A DNA stretch of 64,000 nt from Candidatus Ruthenibacterium merdavium (GTDB taxonomy: Bacteria > Bacillota > Clostridia > Oscillospirales > Ruminococcaceae), in assembly GCA_019119935.1 (NCBI GenBank), contig DWWA01000051.1, positions 16,090-80,089 on the forward strand, in the 5' to 3' direction. Shown here one piece after another: positions 38,371 through 47,225 of this stretch (position 1 is the stretch's first letter; every line of letters begins with the position of its first letter). The notes beneath the pieces were generated by a model. That model saw only the letters and a program-made list of their open reading frames with translations, was not told where the DNA came from and ran no database searches. The translations under genes were made by a program, and so were the position numbers.

Positions 38371-38479
38371 GCATCGTAACGAAAAGGGTACATGAAATAA
38401 ATTGGAAAAAGAAACTCCGCATCAGACCGCCGATTTGCAAAAAATTCGTGTATTTCCTGTGTCAGACGGGGTGTGTCGG

Positions 38480-38508
38480 TTGCATTATTTTGACTAATCA
38501 AGTATAAT
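38480..38508 (+). promoter_or_regulatory. Promoter of lon
   Basis: TTGCAT and TATAAT are separated by 17 bases. The start codon is about 280 bases downstream, leaving a long leader with local inverted repeats (GCTTG/CAAGC) but no recognised riboswitch. No CtsR or CIRCE site was recognised. Confidence 0.65.
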
Positions 38509-38786
38509 TATAAAAACGTTCTTTGGAATGAAAAAACGGCTGTGCCATTTTCAGAAAAAGAAGGAATTCTGCCACTTTTTGCAAGGGAAAAAGGCTTGCG
38601 ATAAAAAACAAGCACGGGGCGTTCAGAACGGTGAAAGCTCTTATCCGGCAGGTGTGCTTCTGAGCGAAAAGGGGGAGGGTTCCAACGGTTTTAAAAACGC
38701 TGATTGGCATTTAGACAGCCGTGTTACAGCATAAAATCTAGGGCGCTTGTGCAAAAAGGTGCAGCGTTTATAAAAGGAGAACATAT

Positions 38787-41252
38787 ATGGCTGATAAAGT
38801 AAAAGTTGTATTGGATAAATCAGCAGATATTCTGCGCTTGCCCGCCATTGCGCTGCGCGGTTTAGTTGCCTTTCCGGGAAATGTCATTCATTTTGAAGTA
38901 GGGCGAAAAAAGTCCGTGGCCGCCATTGAATGGGCAATGAATAACCATAACTGTGTGTTTTTAACCGCACAGCGCGACATGAACATCGAAGACCCCGGCA
39001 CAAAAGAGCTGTTTTCTTACGGCGTGGTAGCGGAAATTAAGCAGGTATTGCGCGTGTCTGATGATTTGGTGAAAGTGCTGGTGGAAGGGCGCTACCGTGC
39101 GAAAATGCTGACGCTCGATTCCAGCGGCCGCTTTCTTTTGGCATCGACGAAAGCCGCCCCGCTGCGCGGCATTTATTCCGCAGACCCTGCACGCGTGGAA
39201 GCTTTAATGCGCTCGATCCGGGAAATGTTTGAAACGTATCTCACGTTAACGCAGCGCATGTCAAAGGAAGTGGCTTATCAGATTTTAACTTGTGAGGACG
39301 CGGCGCGTTTGTGCGATTACTTACCGGCAAACCTCATGCTCAAGTATACGGATAAGCAGTCCATTTTAAATGAGAGCTTGATGACAAACCGCTTGGAGAA
39401 GATTGTGGAAGTGCTGAAAAAAGAGATTCAGGTGCTTCAAATTGAGCGAGATATCCAGGGGAAAGTCAATGAGCAGATGGATAAAAACCAGCGCGACTAT
39501 TATCTGCGGGAACAGATGCGCTTGATTTCTGATGAACTTGGCGACTATGAGGATATGCGCACCGAAGCGGATGAATATCGCAGCAAGATTCAGGCTTTGA
39601 ATTTGGGAGAAGAAGCAGCGGAAAAGCTGACAAAGGAAGCCGACCGCTTGTCTAAAATGGCGGGAAGTTCACAAGAGGCCGCCGTGATTCGCACGTATCT
39701 GGATACCTGTCTTGCGCTGCCGTGGAACATTACCACAAAAGACCAGCTCAATGTAAAAAAAGCACAGGCAGAGCTGGAACGTGCGCATTATGGACTCAAA
39801 AAAGTAAAAGAGCGCATTTTGGAACTGCTTGCGGTGCGCACCTTTGTGCCTGATATTAAAGGTCAAATTATTTGTTTAGTTGGCCCGCCGGGTGTTGGTA
39901 AAACCAGCATTGCGCGTTCGATTGCCGCGTGCCTTGGCCGTAAATATGTACGTATGTCTTTGGGCGGTGTGCGCGATGAAGCGGAAATTCGCGGCCATCG
40001 CCGCACCTACATCGGGGCAATGCCGGGTAAAATTATGAATGCGGTGATGACAGCAAAAAGTTCCAATCCGCTGATTTTGCTCGATGAAGTGGATAAAATG
40101 GCGAGTGATTTCCGCGGGGACCCCGCGGCAGCATTGCTGGAGGCCCTGGACCCGGAACAGAATTCCGGCTTCCGCGACCATTATCTCGACTTGCCGTTCG
40201 ATTTAAGCAAGGTTCTGTTTATCACAACGGCGAACAGCCTTTCTACCATTCCGAAACCTCTGCTCGACCGTATGGATGTGATTGAGCTTTCCAGCTATAC
40301 GCGCACGGAGAAATTCCATATTGCAAAGAAATATTTACTGCCGAAACAGCTGGAGGCAACCGGCTTAAAGCAGCAGGTGCGCGTGCAAAGCAGCGCTTTG
40401 TATGCTCTGATTGACGGTTATACGAAAGAGGCGGGCGTGCGTAATTTAGAGCGCGCCATTACGGAATTACTGCGCAAATGTGCAAAGAAAATTGCATCTT
40501 CGGAAGAAGAAACAAAAATGACGGTCGGCGCTTCGCAGCTGGAAGAGTTGATGGGGCCGGAACGTGTGAAGCCCTCGTTTTTCAGCCGTGCCAATGAAGT
40601 GGGCATTGCCAACGGTTTGGCGTGGACGAGTGTCGGCGGCGAGGTGCTTCCGATTGAAGTTGTGGATATTCCCGAAGGCAGCGGCAAGCTGGAAGTGACG
40701 GGCTCTTTGGGAGATGTGATGAAGGAGAGCGCAAAGCTTGCAATTACCTATGCCAAAGTGCATGCCGATGAATACGGAATTTCGCGTGAGCGGTTTAAAA
40801 CGTGTGATTTTCATATTCACGCTCCGGAAGGCGCTGTGCCGAAAGATGGCCCTTCTGCCGGTGTGACGCTCACCACCGCGCTGGTTTCGTGTCTTTCCGG
40901 CCGTCCGGTGCGCTGTGACGTAGCGATGACGGGTGAAATTACGCTGCATGGTCAGGTGCTGCCCATCGGCGGACTAAAGGAAAAAAGCATGGCTGCCTAT
41001 AAAGAGGGAGCGAAAACCGTTTTAATTCCGAAGGGAAATGTGCCCGATTTGCAGGAAGTGGATGATGAGGTAAAAAGCCACATTCAGTTCTGCCCGGTAT
41101 CTACCTTGAAGGAAGTGCTGGACCGCGCACTGCTTCCCGCGCCGAAAATTACCAAGGCGGAAAAGAAAGAAAAACCGAAGTTGCAACAAGAGCCTGTTTC
41201 TGCGCTTGTACCGCAAACGAGCGCAGAATCCGGTGTGCAGATTACACAGTAA
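38787..41252 (+). CDS. lon: ATP-dependent protease Lon
   Basis: The 821-residue protease has an N-terminal substrate-binding domain ([23 protein letters not shown]), a coiled-coil region, an AAA+ module (Walker [10 protein letters not shown]; Walker [11 protein letters not shown]) and a C-terminal serine-lysine protease domain ([10 protein letters not shown] with the catalytic Ser; [13 protein letters not shown] with the Lys). AAAGGAGAAC precedes the ATG. engB follows after 15 bases, a conserved lon-engB pair in Firmicutes. Confidence 0.97.
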   Translation: MADKVKVVLDKSADILRLPAIALRGLVAFPGNVIHFEVGRKKSVAAIEWAMNNHNCVFLTAQRDMNIEDPGTKELFSYGVVAEIKQVLRVSDDLVKVLVEGRYRAKMLTLDSSGRFLLASTKAAPLRGIYSADPARVEALMRSIREMFETYLTLTQRMSKEVAYQILTCEDAARLCDYLPANLMLKYTDKQSILNESLMTNRLEKIVEVLKKEIQVLQIERDIQGKVNEQMDKNQRDYYLREQMRLISDELGDYEDMRTEADEYRSKIQALNLGEEAAEKLTKEADRLSKMAGSSQEAAVIRTYLDTCLALPWNITTKDQLNVKKAQAELERAHYGLKKVKERILELLAVRTFVPDIKGQIICLVGPPGVGKTSIARSIAACLGRKYVRMSLGGVRDEAEIRGHRRTYIGAMPGKIMNAVMTAKSSNPLILLDEVDKMASDFRGDPAAALLEALDPEQNSGFRDHYLDLPFDLSKVLFITTANSLSTIPKPLLDRMDVIELSSYTRTEKFHIAKKYLLPKQLEATGLKQQVRVQSSALYALIDGYTKEAGVRNLERAITELLRKCAKKIASSEEETKMTVGASQLEELMGPERVKPSFFSRANEVGIANGLAWTSVGGEVLPIEVVDIPEGSGKLEVTGSLGDVMKESAKLAITYAKVHADEYGISRERFKTCDFHIHAPEGAVPKDGPSAGVTLTTALVSCLSGRPVRCDVAMTGEITLHGQVLPIGGLKEKSMAAYKEGAKTVLIPKGNVPDLQEVDDEVKSHIQFCPVSTLKEVLDRALLPAPKITKAEKKEKPKLQQEPVSALVPQTSAESGVQITQ

Positions 41253-41267
41253 GGAGAGCGGCAGGCA

Positions 41268-41870
41268 ATGAATTATGCAAAGGCAAGCTTTAAAGCGTCT
41301 TACGGATTGTCTTCTCAGCTGCCCGCTTCTGACCGGCCGGAAATTGTATTTTCCGGTCGGTCTAATGTGGGGAAGTCCAGCTTAATCAATAAATTATGCA
41401 ACCGCAAAAGCTTGGCCAGAGTGTCAGGCGTTCCGGGCAAAACGGCTACCATTAACTTTTATGAAGTGGATGACGTTTATTTTGTCGACTTGCCGGGCTA
41501 TGGTTATGCGAAAGTTGGGCGCGAAGAGCGCCGCCGCTGGGATGAGCTGATTAACAGCTATTTTGCGAAAGCAGAGCGAAGCACTTTGCTCGTGCAGCTG
41601 CTTGACAGCCGTCATGCGCCCAGCGCGGACGACAAAACGATGCTGGAGTATTTGCGCCATTACGGGATTCCTTTTATTGCTGTATTGACAAAAGCGGACA
41701 AGCTGAAAAAAAGCCAGTATGAAACGACTGTGAAGAACTTCGAGGAGATTTGTGTACCGTACGGCTGCCAAGGAGTTTATTTAACGAGCTCCGACAACGG
41801 TTACGGAATGGACACCTTGCGCGAGGTGCTGAACCTTGCCGCACAGACGGATGACGAGCAGGTGCAGTAA
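41268..41870 (+). CDS. engB: Ribosome biogenesis GTP-binding protein EngB/YsxC
   Basis: The 200-residue GTPase is needed for 50S assembly. G1 is GRSNVGKSSLIN, G3 DLPGYGYAKV, G4 TKADKLKKS and G5 TSSDNGYG. AAGGAGAG lies ten bases before the ATG. It is in the lon operon, followed by a methyltransferase starting 12 bases later. Confidence 0.96.
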   Translation: MNYAKASFKASYGLSSQLPASDRPEIVFSGRSNVGKSSLINKLCNRKSLARVSGVPGKTATINFYEVDDVYFVDLPGYGYAKVGREERRRWDELINSYFAKAERSTLLVQLLDSRHAPSADDKTMLEYLRHYGIPFIAVLTKADKLKKSQYETTVKNFEEICVPYGCQGVYLTSSDNGYGMDTLREVLNLAAQTDDEQVQ

Positions 41871-41882
41871 GGGGAGAAGAAC

Positions 41883-42662
41883 GTGGCATACGAAAGTTTA
41901 GCGGATGTGTACGATGCGTTTAACGAAGATGCAGACTATGATGCCCTTTATGAGAAAATTCAGCGCGTGCTGTACGATGCAGGAATTGAAAAAGGCATTA
42001 TTGCCGATTTGGGGTGCGGAACAGGGGATATGACCCTGATGCTGGCACAAAGCGGCTATGACATGATCGGCATTGACGCTTCCGAGGAAATGCTTTGCAT
42101 CTTGCGGGAAAAAGCGGCCGAGCTTGAAGTGGAAGGCGTTCTGCTTTTGCAGCAAGACCTGCGTGAGCTTGATTTATACGGTACGATTGACGCGGCGATT
42201 TCCACTTTTGATACTTTCAACCATATCGGGCCGTATCCGGAGTTTGAAAAGGCTCTTGTGAGGAGCGCGCTGTTTTTGGAGCCGGGCGGCATTTTTCTGT
42301 TTGATTTGAATACGCCGTATAAGCATGAACAGATTCTTGCAAACCATACCTATGAGATGGAAGCGCAGGATGTGATCTGCCTGTGGAAAAACCGGTATGA
42401 CCCTGAGCACAGGGCAACGCATATCTGCGTGGAAATTCAAGATAAGGAAACAGGCGAGCGGGAGATTGATTCGTTTGTGGAGTATGCCTATACACTGGAA
42501 CAAGTGCGCCGCGCGTGTGAAGAAGCGGGCTTGGATATCGTCGAGATTTGCGACGGTGAAACGTTCGGGGCATTGACGGATCGTTCACAGAGATATTGCA
42601 TTACGGCTGTGAAACGCAGCGATAAAAATTGTAATGCCATTTATCAATCGAAGGAGAATTGA
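41883..42662 (+). CDS. Class I SAM-dependent methyltransferase
   Basis: The 259-residue Rossmann-fold methyltransferase has motif I ADLGCGTGDMTLMLA, then GIDASEEML, and DAAISTFDTFNHIG in the post-II region. The family accepts many substrates and I cannot name this one. The GTG start follows AAGGGGAGAA by about five bases. It is in line with engB and hslO. Confidence 0.9.
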   Translation: MAYESLADVYDAFNEDADYDALYEKIQRVLYDAGIEKGIIADLGCGTGDMTLMLAQSGYDMIGIDASEEMLCILREKAAELEVEGVLLLQQDLRELDLYGTIDAAISTFDTFNHIGPYPEFEKALVRSALFLEPGGIFLFDLNTPYKHEQILANHTYEMEAQDVICLWKNRYDPEHRATHICVEIQDKETGEREIDSFVEYAYTLEQVRRACEEAGLDIVEICDGETFGALTDRSQRYCITAVKRSDKNCNAIYQSKEN

Positions 42663-42665
42663 ACC

Positions 42666-43532
42666 ATGGGAAGATTGATTCGTGCGATTTCTGAAAACGG
42701 AGGCGTGCTGTTTTGTGCGGTAGATGCAACCGATATCGTGCGCAAAGCGGAAGAGTATCATAAAACGAGTGCAGTTACAACGGCAGCGCTGGGGCGCTTA
42801 CTGACAGCGGGCGCGATGATGGGGGCGATGCTCAAGCATGAGGATGACAGCCTGACTCTGCGCATGAAAGGTGACGGCCCGGCCGGAACTGTGCTGGTTG
42901 TTGCAAACGGCGCAGGCCATGTAAAGGGATATGTGGCAAACCCGGTAGTGGAGCTGCCGCTTCGTCCGGATGGAAAGCTCAACGTGGGCGCGGCTGTGGG
43001 CCATGACGGAACCTTGACCGTAATTAAAGATATGGGCTTAAAAGAGCCGTATGTAGGCCAAATTCCTCTTGTAAGCGGTGAAGTGGCTGAGGACATTACG
43101 CAGTATTATGCCACAAGTGAGCAGATTCCTACCGTGTGCGCGCTCGGCGTTTTGGTGGCGCCAGACCTTTCGGTACTTTGTGCAGGCGGGTATCTGCTTC
43201 AGCTGCTGCCGGGTGCGACCGAGCAGGAAATTACGATGCTGGAAAATAATATTGCCAAAATGCAAAGCGTAACCGACATGCTTTCGCAGGGAATGACGCT
43301 GGAAGATATGATGGATCGCGCAATGGAAGGCTTTTCACCGAATGTTTTAGATGAGAGCGTTGCCTCGTATGTGTGCGATTGCAGTGAAGAGCGCATTGAG
43401 CGTGCTTTGCTCAGCTTGGGAAAGCAAGAATTGGAAAGTTTGGCGCAAGAGGAAAAGGAAGCTGAGGTGTGCTGTCAGTTTTGCGATAAAGTGCGCAGGT
43501 TTGACATTCAGGCGCTGCTGAAGAAGCTGTGA
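42666..43532 (+). CDS. hslO: Redox-regulated chaperone Hsp33
   Basis: The 288-residue holdase is activated by oxidation. The zinc-binding cysteines near the C-terminus are CDCSEER (CxC) and CCQFCDK (CxxC), as required for the redox switch. The N-terminal domain (SENGGVLFCAVDATDIVRKA) and the GGYLLQLLPGA segment are typical. AAGGAG precedes the ATG, three bases after the methyltransferase stop. A terminator follows at 43561. Confidence 0.95.
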   Translation: MGRLIRAISENGGVLFCAVDATDIVRKAEEYHKTSAVTTAALGRLLTAGAMMGAMLKHEDDSLTLRMKGDGPAGTVLVVANGAGHVKGYVANPVVELPLRPDGKLNVGAAVGHDGTLTVIKDMGLKEPYVGQIPLVSGEVAEDITQYYATSEQIPTVCALGVLVAPDLSVLCAGGYLLQLLPGATEQEITMLENNIAKMQSVTDMLSQGMTLEDMMDRAMEGFSPNVLDESVASYVCDCSEERIERALLSLGKQELESLAQEEKEAEVCCQFCDKVRRFDIQALLKKL

Positions 43533-43560
43533 GAATTCAAAAAGAATATTGTGATAAAAG

Positions 43561-43595
43561 ATAGCTAAGGGAATGTTTCCTTTGGCTATTTTTGT
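43561..43595 (+). terminator. Terminator of the lon-engB-hslO unit
   Basis: AGCTAAGGGAA pairs with TTTCCTTTGGCT around a two-base loop, followed by ATTTTTG. Confidence 0.75.
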
Positions 43596-43613
43596 TTTGT
43601 GAGAAAAGTATAA

Positions 43614-43641
43614 TTGACTTAAAATCGCCTTTAGATATAAT
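43614..43641 (+). promoter_or_regulatory. Promoter of the MFS gene and its leader ORF
   Basis: TTGACT and TATAAT are separated by 16 bases. A transcript would begin about 140 bases before the MFS start and include a stem (AAGGGC/GCCCTT) and a short reading frame. Confidence 0.7.
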
Positions 43642-43699
43642 AAAAAACAGGATAAGGGCGCTTTTTTCTTTTACAAAGCCCTTGGAAAGGAAGATTGCT

Positions 43700-43762
43700 A
43701 TGATGAAGCAAAACAAAAATACCGTTTGTACACAAGACTGTGCAAATTTTAACTCAGGATAG
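43700..43762 (+). CDS. Possible 20-residue leader peptide
   Basis: MMKQNKNTVCTQDCANFNSG is encoded in an open frame preceded by GGAAAGGAAG (about six bases before the ATG) and ended by TAG. It lies between the promoter and the MFS gene with no terminator behind it. It may be a regulatory leader peptide of an efflux gene or a chance frame. Confidence 0.35.
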   Translation: MMKQNKNTVCTQDCANFNSG

Positions 43763-43825
43763 AATATCAATGAATTGAGGGAAAATAATGATCAATTTTT
43801 TCAGAAAGAATCCGTTTTTTGCACA

Positions 43826-45058
43826 ATGATCTGTCATAGGGTGACGATCAATTTAGGGGATAGTTTATTTTATATTGTTTTGATGTGGCTGCTATATGAC
43901 CTGACAAAAGATCCGTTTTACACCGGAATGAGTGGGTTTATGTTCTCTATGGCGGATGCACTGAACTTTTTCTGTGGCCCTATCATTGACCGATGCAGCA
44001 AAAGATGGCTTCTTCTGATTACCAGTGCAGTTCAGTTTTTTGTACTGCTCGGATTATATTGTTTGTCTGCAAACGGCACGGTTTACGTTCCGTTGTTGCT
44101 GCTGAGTATTCCTGTCTTTGATTTGATGTCAAAAATGACATACTCCATTCATAATACGCTGATTCCTATTTTGGTGAAGAAAGAAGAGTGGATGACAGCG
44201 AATACCGTTTTATCTATTACCAATACGGGTATCGATTTGATGTTTAGTGCAGTGGCAGGCGTCGTTTTGGCTTTATTTTACCTAAAAACAATCTTTATGG
44301 TGAATAGCCTCATCAACTTAGCGGCGCTTGTAACGGCGATGTTCTTATTTCGTAAACTCTCTTCTAAAAGAGAGTTTACAGACAATGAAACGAGAACAAG
44401 TGTTCCAAGTTTGAAAGAAGTTTGGAAGGGATACCGAGAAGATTTAAAAAGTGGAATAATACTTGTAAAAAATAAGACGATTCTTTCGCTTGTTGTTCCG
44501 CTGGTTGGTCTGAGCTTATTTTATGCAATGATGCTGGTCAATTTACCGGCGTTTTCTGCGCGAATATTCGGTTCGGCAATGGGGTATGGGTTTATGCTTA
44601 CGCTGCTTGCAGTGGGTTCCATTGCCGGAGCCTTGCTGAGCGGACAGCTGACAAAGCGCTTTCGGCTTGGACGGCTTTTTCCGCAGCTTTTTGTTTTGGG
44701 CGGAGTATCGTGGATTTTCATGTCACTTTTCATTGAATCGGCTCCGCTGCTGGGCGCGTTGTTTCTTGTAATTGCATCCGGTTCATTAGGTGCTGTCAAT
44801 ATTATTTTCGGAACGCTTTTTCAGCAAATTCCCCCGCAAGACATGATTGCGCGAGTGAATACGGTGAACTTAAGCTTAATCGCGATTGCCTCTTTGTGCG
44901 GTTCGCTGTTAGGCGGTGTGATTGTGAGGTTTTCTGCGGATTTCATTCCGTTTCTTTTGTGCGGAGTGGGATACTTGCTCATCGGCTGGATCATGCGTGT
45001 GAATACACGCACAAAAATGCTTCCGACAATCGATAAGGTTCAACAAAATATTTTATAG
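43826..45058 (+). CDS. MFS transporter, macrolide-efflux-like, with a damaged 5' end
   Basis: The intact frame gives 410 residues with about 11-12 membrane segments and the early pattern MICHRVTINLGDSLFYIVLMW of drug-efflux MFS proteins (Mef-like). The ATG at 43826 has no ribosome site. A proper start with GAGGGA lies at 43788 in another frame (MINFFRKNPFF...). One extra T in the T6 run at 43815-43820 would join the two into one frame: MINFFRKNPFFCTMICHRV. So the present sequence has probably lost a base, by mutation, slippage or sequencing error. Substrate unknown. Confidence 0.8.
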   Translation: MICHRVTINLGDSLFYIVLMWLLYDLTKDPFYTGMSGFMFSMADALNFFCGPIIDRCSKRWLLLITSAVQFFVLLGLYCLSANGTVYVPLLLLSIPVFDLMSKMTYSIHNTLIPILVKKEEWMTANTVLSITNTGIDLMFSAVAGVVLALFYLKTIFMVNSLINLAALVTAMFLFRKLSSKREFTDNETRTSVPSLKEVWKGYREDLKSGIILVKNKTILSLVVPLVGLSLFYAMMLVNLPAFSARIFGSAMGYGFMLTLLAVGSIAGALLSGQLTKRFRLGRLFPQLFVLGGVSWIFMSLFIESAPLLGALFLVIASGSLGAVNIIFGTLFQQIPPQDMIARVNTVNLSLIAIASLCGSLLGGVIVRFSADFIPFLLCGVGYLLIGWIMRVNTRTKMLPTIDKVQQNIL

Positions 45059-45074
45059 TCTTTCGTTTATGATA

Positions 45075-45120
45075 GCGGCTCCCTTGCCGGAGAATTGTGC
45101 TTGCTGAGGGAGCGCTTTTT
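45075..45120 (+). terminator. Terminator after the MFS gene
   Basis: GCTCCCT and AGGGAGC form the stem core, followed by GCTTTTTC. Confidence 0.65.
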
Positions 45121-45222
45121 CGGAAAAGGAAAAGATGTTTTTGCTGTTTCAAGCAATCGAAGGGGGATATTTTGGCGCATTATTTCCGCAAAAAACTTTT
45201 TTGATTTTTTTCGAAAAAAAGC

Positions 45223-45251
45223 TTGACTTTTGTGGAAATATCAGTTAAAAT
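45223..45251 (+). promoter_or_regulatory. Promoter of tRNA-Gly
   Basis: TTGACT and TAAAAT are separated by 17 bases, 33 bases before the tRNA. Confidence 0.75.
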
Positions 45252-45284
45252 AAATGTCGTCGCTCAGGAAGAGCGGTTGAAAAT

Positions 45285-45360
45285 GCGGATTTAGCTCATC
45301 TGGTAGAGCGCCACCTTGCCAAGGTGGAGGTAGCGAGTTCGAGCCTCGTAATCCGCTCCA
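45285..45360 (+). tRNA. tRNA-Gly (anticodon GCC)
   Basis: The 76-base sequence folds as a cloverleaf with acceptor GCGGATT/AATCCGC, anticodon loop TTGCCAA (GCC at 45318-45320), T-loop GTTCGAGCC and an encoded CCA end. It is the first of four tRNAs. Confidence 0.97.
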
Positions 45361-45408
45361 TTTGTTGGCTTTCAGGAAAAAGCTTTTGAAAAGAAATGAA
45401 AAAAGTTC

Positions 45409-45437
45409 TTGACAAAAGCTTGCCGGTGTGATAAAAT
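45409..45437 (+). promoter_or_regulatory. Promoter of tRNA-Val and following tRNAs
   Basis: TTGACA and TAAAAT are separated by 17 bases, 21 bases before tRNA-Val. Confidence 0.8.
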
Positions 45438-45458
45438 GCAAAGCGTCGGCTCTGAGAT

Positions 45459-45534
45459 GGAAGTTTAGCTCAGCTGGGAGAGCATCTGCCTTACAAGCAG
45501 AGGGTCACAGGTTCGAGCCCTGTAACTTCCACCA
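45459..45534 (+). tRNA. tRNA-Val (anticodon TAC)
   Basis: The 76-base cloverleaf has acceptor GGAAGTT/AACTTCC, anticodon loop CTTACAA (TAC at 45492-45494), T-loop GTTCGAGCC and an encoded CCA. tRNA-Asp starts three bases later. Confidence 0.97.
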
Positions 45535-45536
45535 AT

Positions 45537-45613
45537 GGCCCGGTAGTTCAGTTGGTTAGAACGCTAGCCTGTCACGCTAGAGGTCGTGGGTTCGAGCCCC
45601 ATCCGGGTCGCCA
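45537..45613 (+). tRNA. tRNA-Asp (anticodon GTC)
   Basis: The 77-base cloverleaf has acceptor GGCCCGG/CCGGGTC, anticodon loop CTGTCAC (GTC at 45571-45573) and an encoded CCA. Confidence 0.97.
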
Positions 45614-45619
45614 ACTTTT

Positions 45620-45695
45620 GCCTCTGTAGCTCAGTCGGTAGAGCAGGGGACTGAAAATCCCCGTGTCGATGGTTCGATTCCGTCCGGAGGCACCA
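45620..45695 (+). tRNA. tRNA-Phe (anticodon GAA)
   Basis: The 76-base cloverleaf has acceptor GCCTCTG/CGGAGGC, anticodon loop CTGAAAA (GAA at 45653-45655) and an encoded CCA. It ends the tRNA cluster. Confidence 0.97.
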
Positions 45696-45702
45696 AAATG
45701 AG

Positions 45703-45745
45703 AATGCCGAGAAACGTTGGTTTTCCAGCGTTTTTCGGCATTTTT
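45703..45745 (+). terminator. Terminator of the tRNA operon
   Basis: AATGCCGA...ACG and CG...TCGGCATT form an imperfect stem with TTTTTC behind it, eight bases after tRNA-Phe. Confidence 0.8.
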
Positions 45746-45880
45746 CGCGTTTAGCGCCCAATAGTGGCTTTTGAAAAAACGGAACGAATGTAATTCAAAC
45801 ATTTCTCAAGCAGCAGAAAAATTGAGGCTTCATACCGCAGTTTGAAAACGGATTGTTTTGAGAATGAACAATCATCTCGA

Positions 45881-45935
45881 AAAAGAACACAGACAGCGCA
45901 CCATTTTACAGTGCGCTGTCTGTGTTCTTTTTTGT
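45881..45935. terminator. Bidirectional terminator before the convergent Gfo/Idh gene
   Basis: A perfect 21-bp stem (outer AAAAGAACACAGACAG, inner GCGCAC/GTGCGC) with A- and T-runs outside. The rest of 45746-46061 holds no gene I can support. Confidence 0.8.
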
Positions 45936-46061
45936 TTCAGCTATCGTGCGATGTATTTTTGTGTTTGTTGGGAGCTAGAAATAAAATTTGTTTGCGGATG
46001 GATGTCGGCGGCATGTGCCGTCAATGAATGAGAACGTTTAACGGTGCGGCGAGGCACATCG

Positions 46062-47225
46062 TTAGGGGTGAATCCACTCATAGGAGATCGGAACTTCCCG
46101 CTGAAGACAGGCTGATTTTTTTGCGGCAAGACAGGCTCCGGCGCTGAAAAGTCCTTCTTTCAAATCAACCGAGCTGGGCGAGCCGTTTAAAACGGCCATA
46201 AATTCTTTTGCAAGCTCCTCATCTCCGCCGAAGTGATAGAGCCCCTTGGGATATTCAAATTGATGAATCGCGGTGTGTTTACCGTCGTAGTAGTCAACTT
46301 TTAATTCGAAGGTGTAAAAGTCAAATTCAGCGCTGGCTTTCGTCCCGATAAAGCGGGCTCCGCGCCGTCCGGCATTGTTTTTTACAAGGAAAACCTGATG
46401 ATAAGAAATGATCGTACCGTCCTCACATTGAAATAATGCTGCGCCCACATCTTCGTTGCCGGTGTCTTTGGCGAAACAGCACCACTCTCCGGAGGGTTCG
46501 CTTTTTTGATAATGCTTCACGACAAAGCTGCTTTCCGGGCAGGAATGATATTCGGAACAATCTTTGCAGCGGAGGTTTTCGCGGCGTTCGCCTTTAAAAT
46601 GCATTTTCGCAGTTTGAGCGGCAACTTTAACGGGGTGTTTTCCTAAGATATAAGTGATATAGTCGATGTCGTGTGTTGCTTTTTGAAGAAAGAGACCGCC
46701 CGTTAAGTCCGGATTTCGATACCAGCTGTGATAGTATACACTTCCGTACGGAACATTGTTGATTGCCTGCACCGTTACGATATCGCCCAAAACGCCGCTG
46801 TCTACAAGGTGTTTCATGTGCTGAACAATGCACGTGAAGCGCAGGGGGAAGGAAACAACAACCGGAGGTGTATTCGTTTTGGCACCGGCTTTGCATAACG
46901 CAAGATATTGTTCTTCATTAATGCACACAGGTTTTTCCAAGAATAAGGGAATGGATTTTTCCAATACCATCTGAGCGTACCGGGCATGAAGATTGCACCT
47001 TGTGCCGATGAAAACGCCGTCAAGCGGCTGGTTATTCAGCATTTGCTCGGCGTCTTCATAATAGACAGTATTCTGAAAGCGCGAATCTGCTGCCAGTGAT
47101 GGTTTCAGTGCTTCCCAGTTTGGGTCTGCGATGGCAGCAACCTCAATGTCGGCGGCGATACCGGAAAAGGCTTTCATCATAGTTTCGCTGCGCAGGCCGT
47201 AGCCGATGAATCCCAGACGTTTCAT
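46062..47225 (-). CDS. Gfo/Idh/MocA family NAD(P)-dependent protein (first copy)
   Basis: The 387-residue protein has a Rossmann start (GFIGYGLRS) and the hallmark FLEKPV. A central insertion contains CKDCSEYHSC (CxxCx5C), also present in the second Gfo/Idh protein of this locus. The family oxidises sugars; members of GH109 instead use bound NAD to cleave alpha-N-acetylgalactosamine. Which applies here cannot be decided by eye. It overlaps the upstream DUF4091 gene by four bases. Confidence 0.87.
   Translation of the reverse strand: MKRLGFIGYGLRSETMMKAFSGIAADIEVAAIADPNWEALKPSLAADSRFQNTVYYEDAEQMLNNQPLDGVFIGTRCNLHARYAQMVLEKSIPLFLEKPVCINEEQYLALCKAGAKTNTPPVVVSFPLRFTCIVQHMKHLVDSGVLGDIVTVQAINNVPYGSVYYHSWYRNPDLTGGLFLQKATHDIDYITYILGKHPVKVAAQTAKMHFKGERRENLRCKDCSEYHSCPESSFVVKHYQKSEPSGEWCCFAKDTGNEDVGAALFQCEDGTIISYHQVFLVKNNAGRRGARFIGTKASAEFDFYTFELKVDYYDGKHTAIHQFEYPKGLYHFGGDEELAKEFMAVLNGSPSSVDLKEGLFSAGACLAAKKSACLQREVPISYEWIHP

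Noticed and set aside
38480..38508. CtsR operator at the lon promoter
   Set aside because: Only one TTTTGACT half-like element is present; the direct repeat required for CtsR is missing.
38528..38734. 69-codon open frame in the lon leader
   Set aside because: There is no ribosome site and no recognisable motif; composition is unlike neighbouring genes.
45241..45802. Minus-strand open frames with peptides such as [15 protein letters not shown] and LRTESNHRHGDFQSPALPTEL
   Set aside because: They are antisense to the tRNA genes; these peptides are well-known false proteins arising from tRNA complements.
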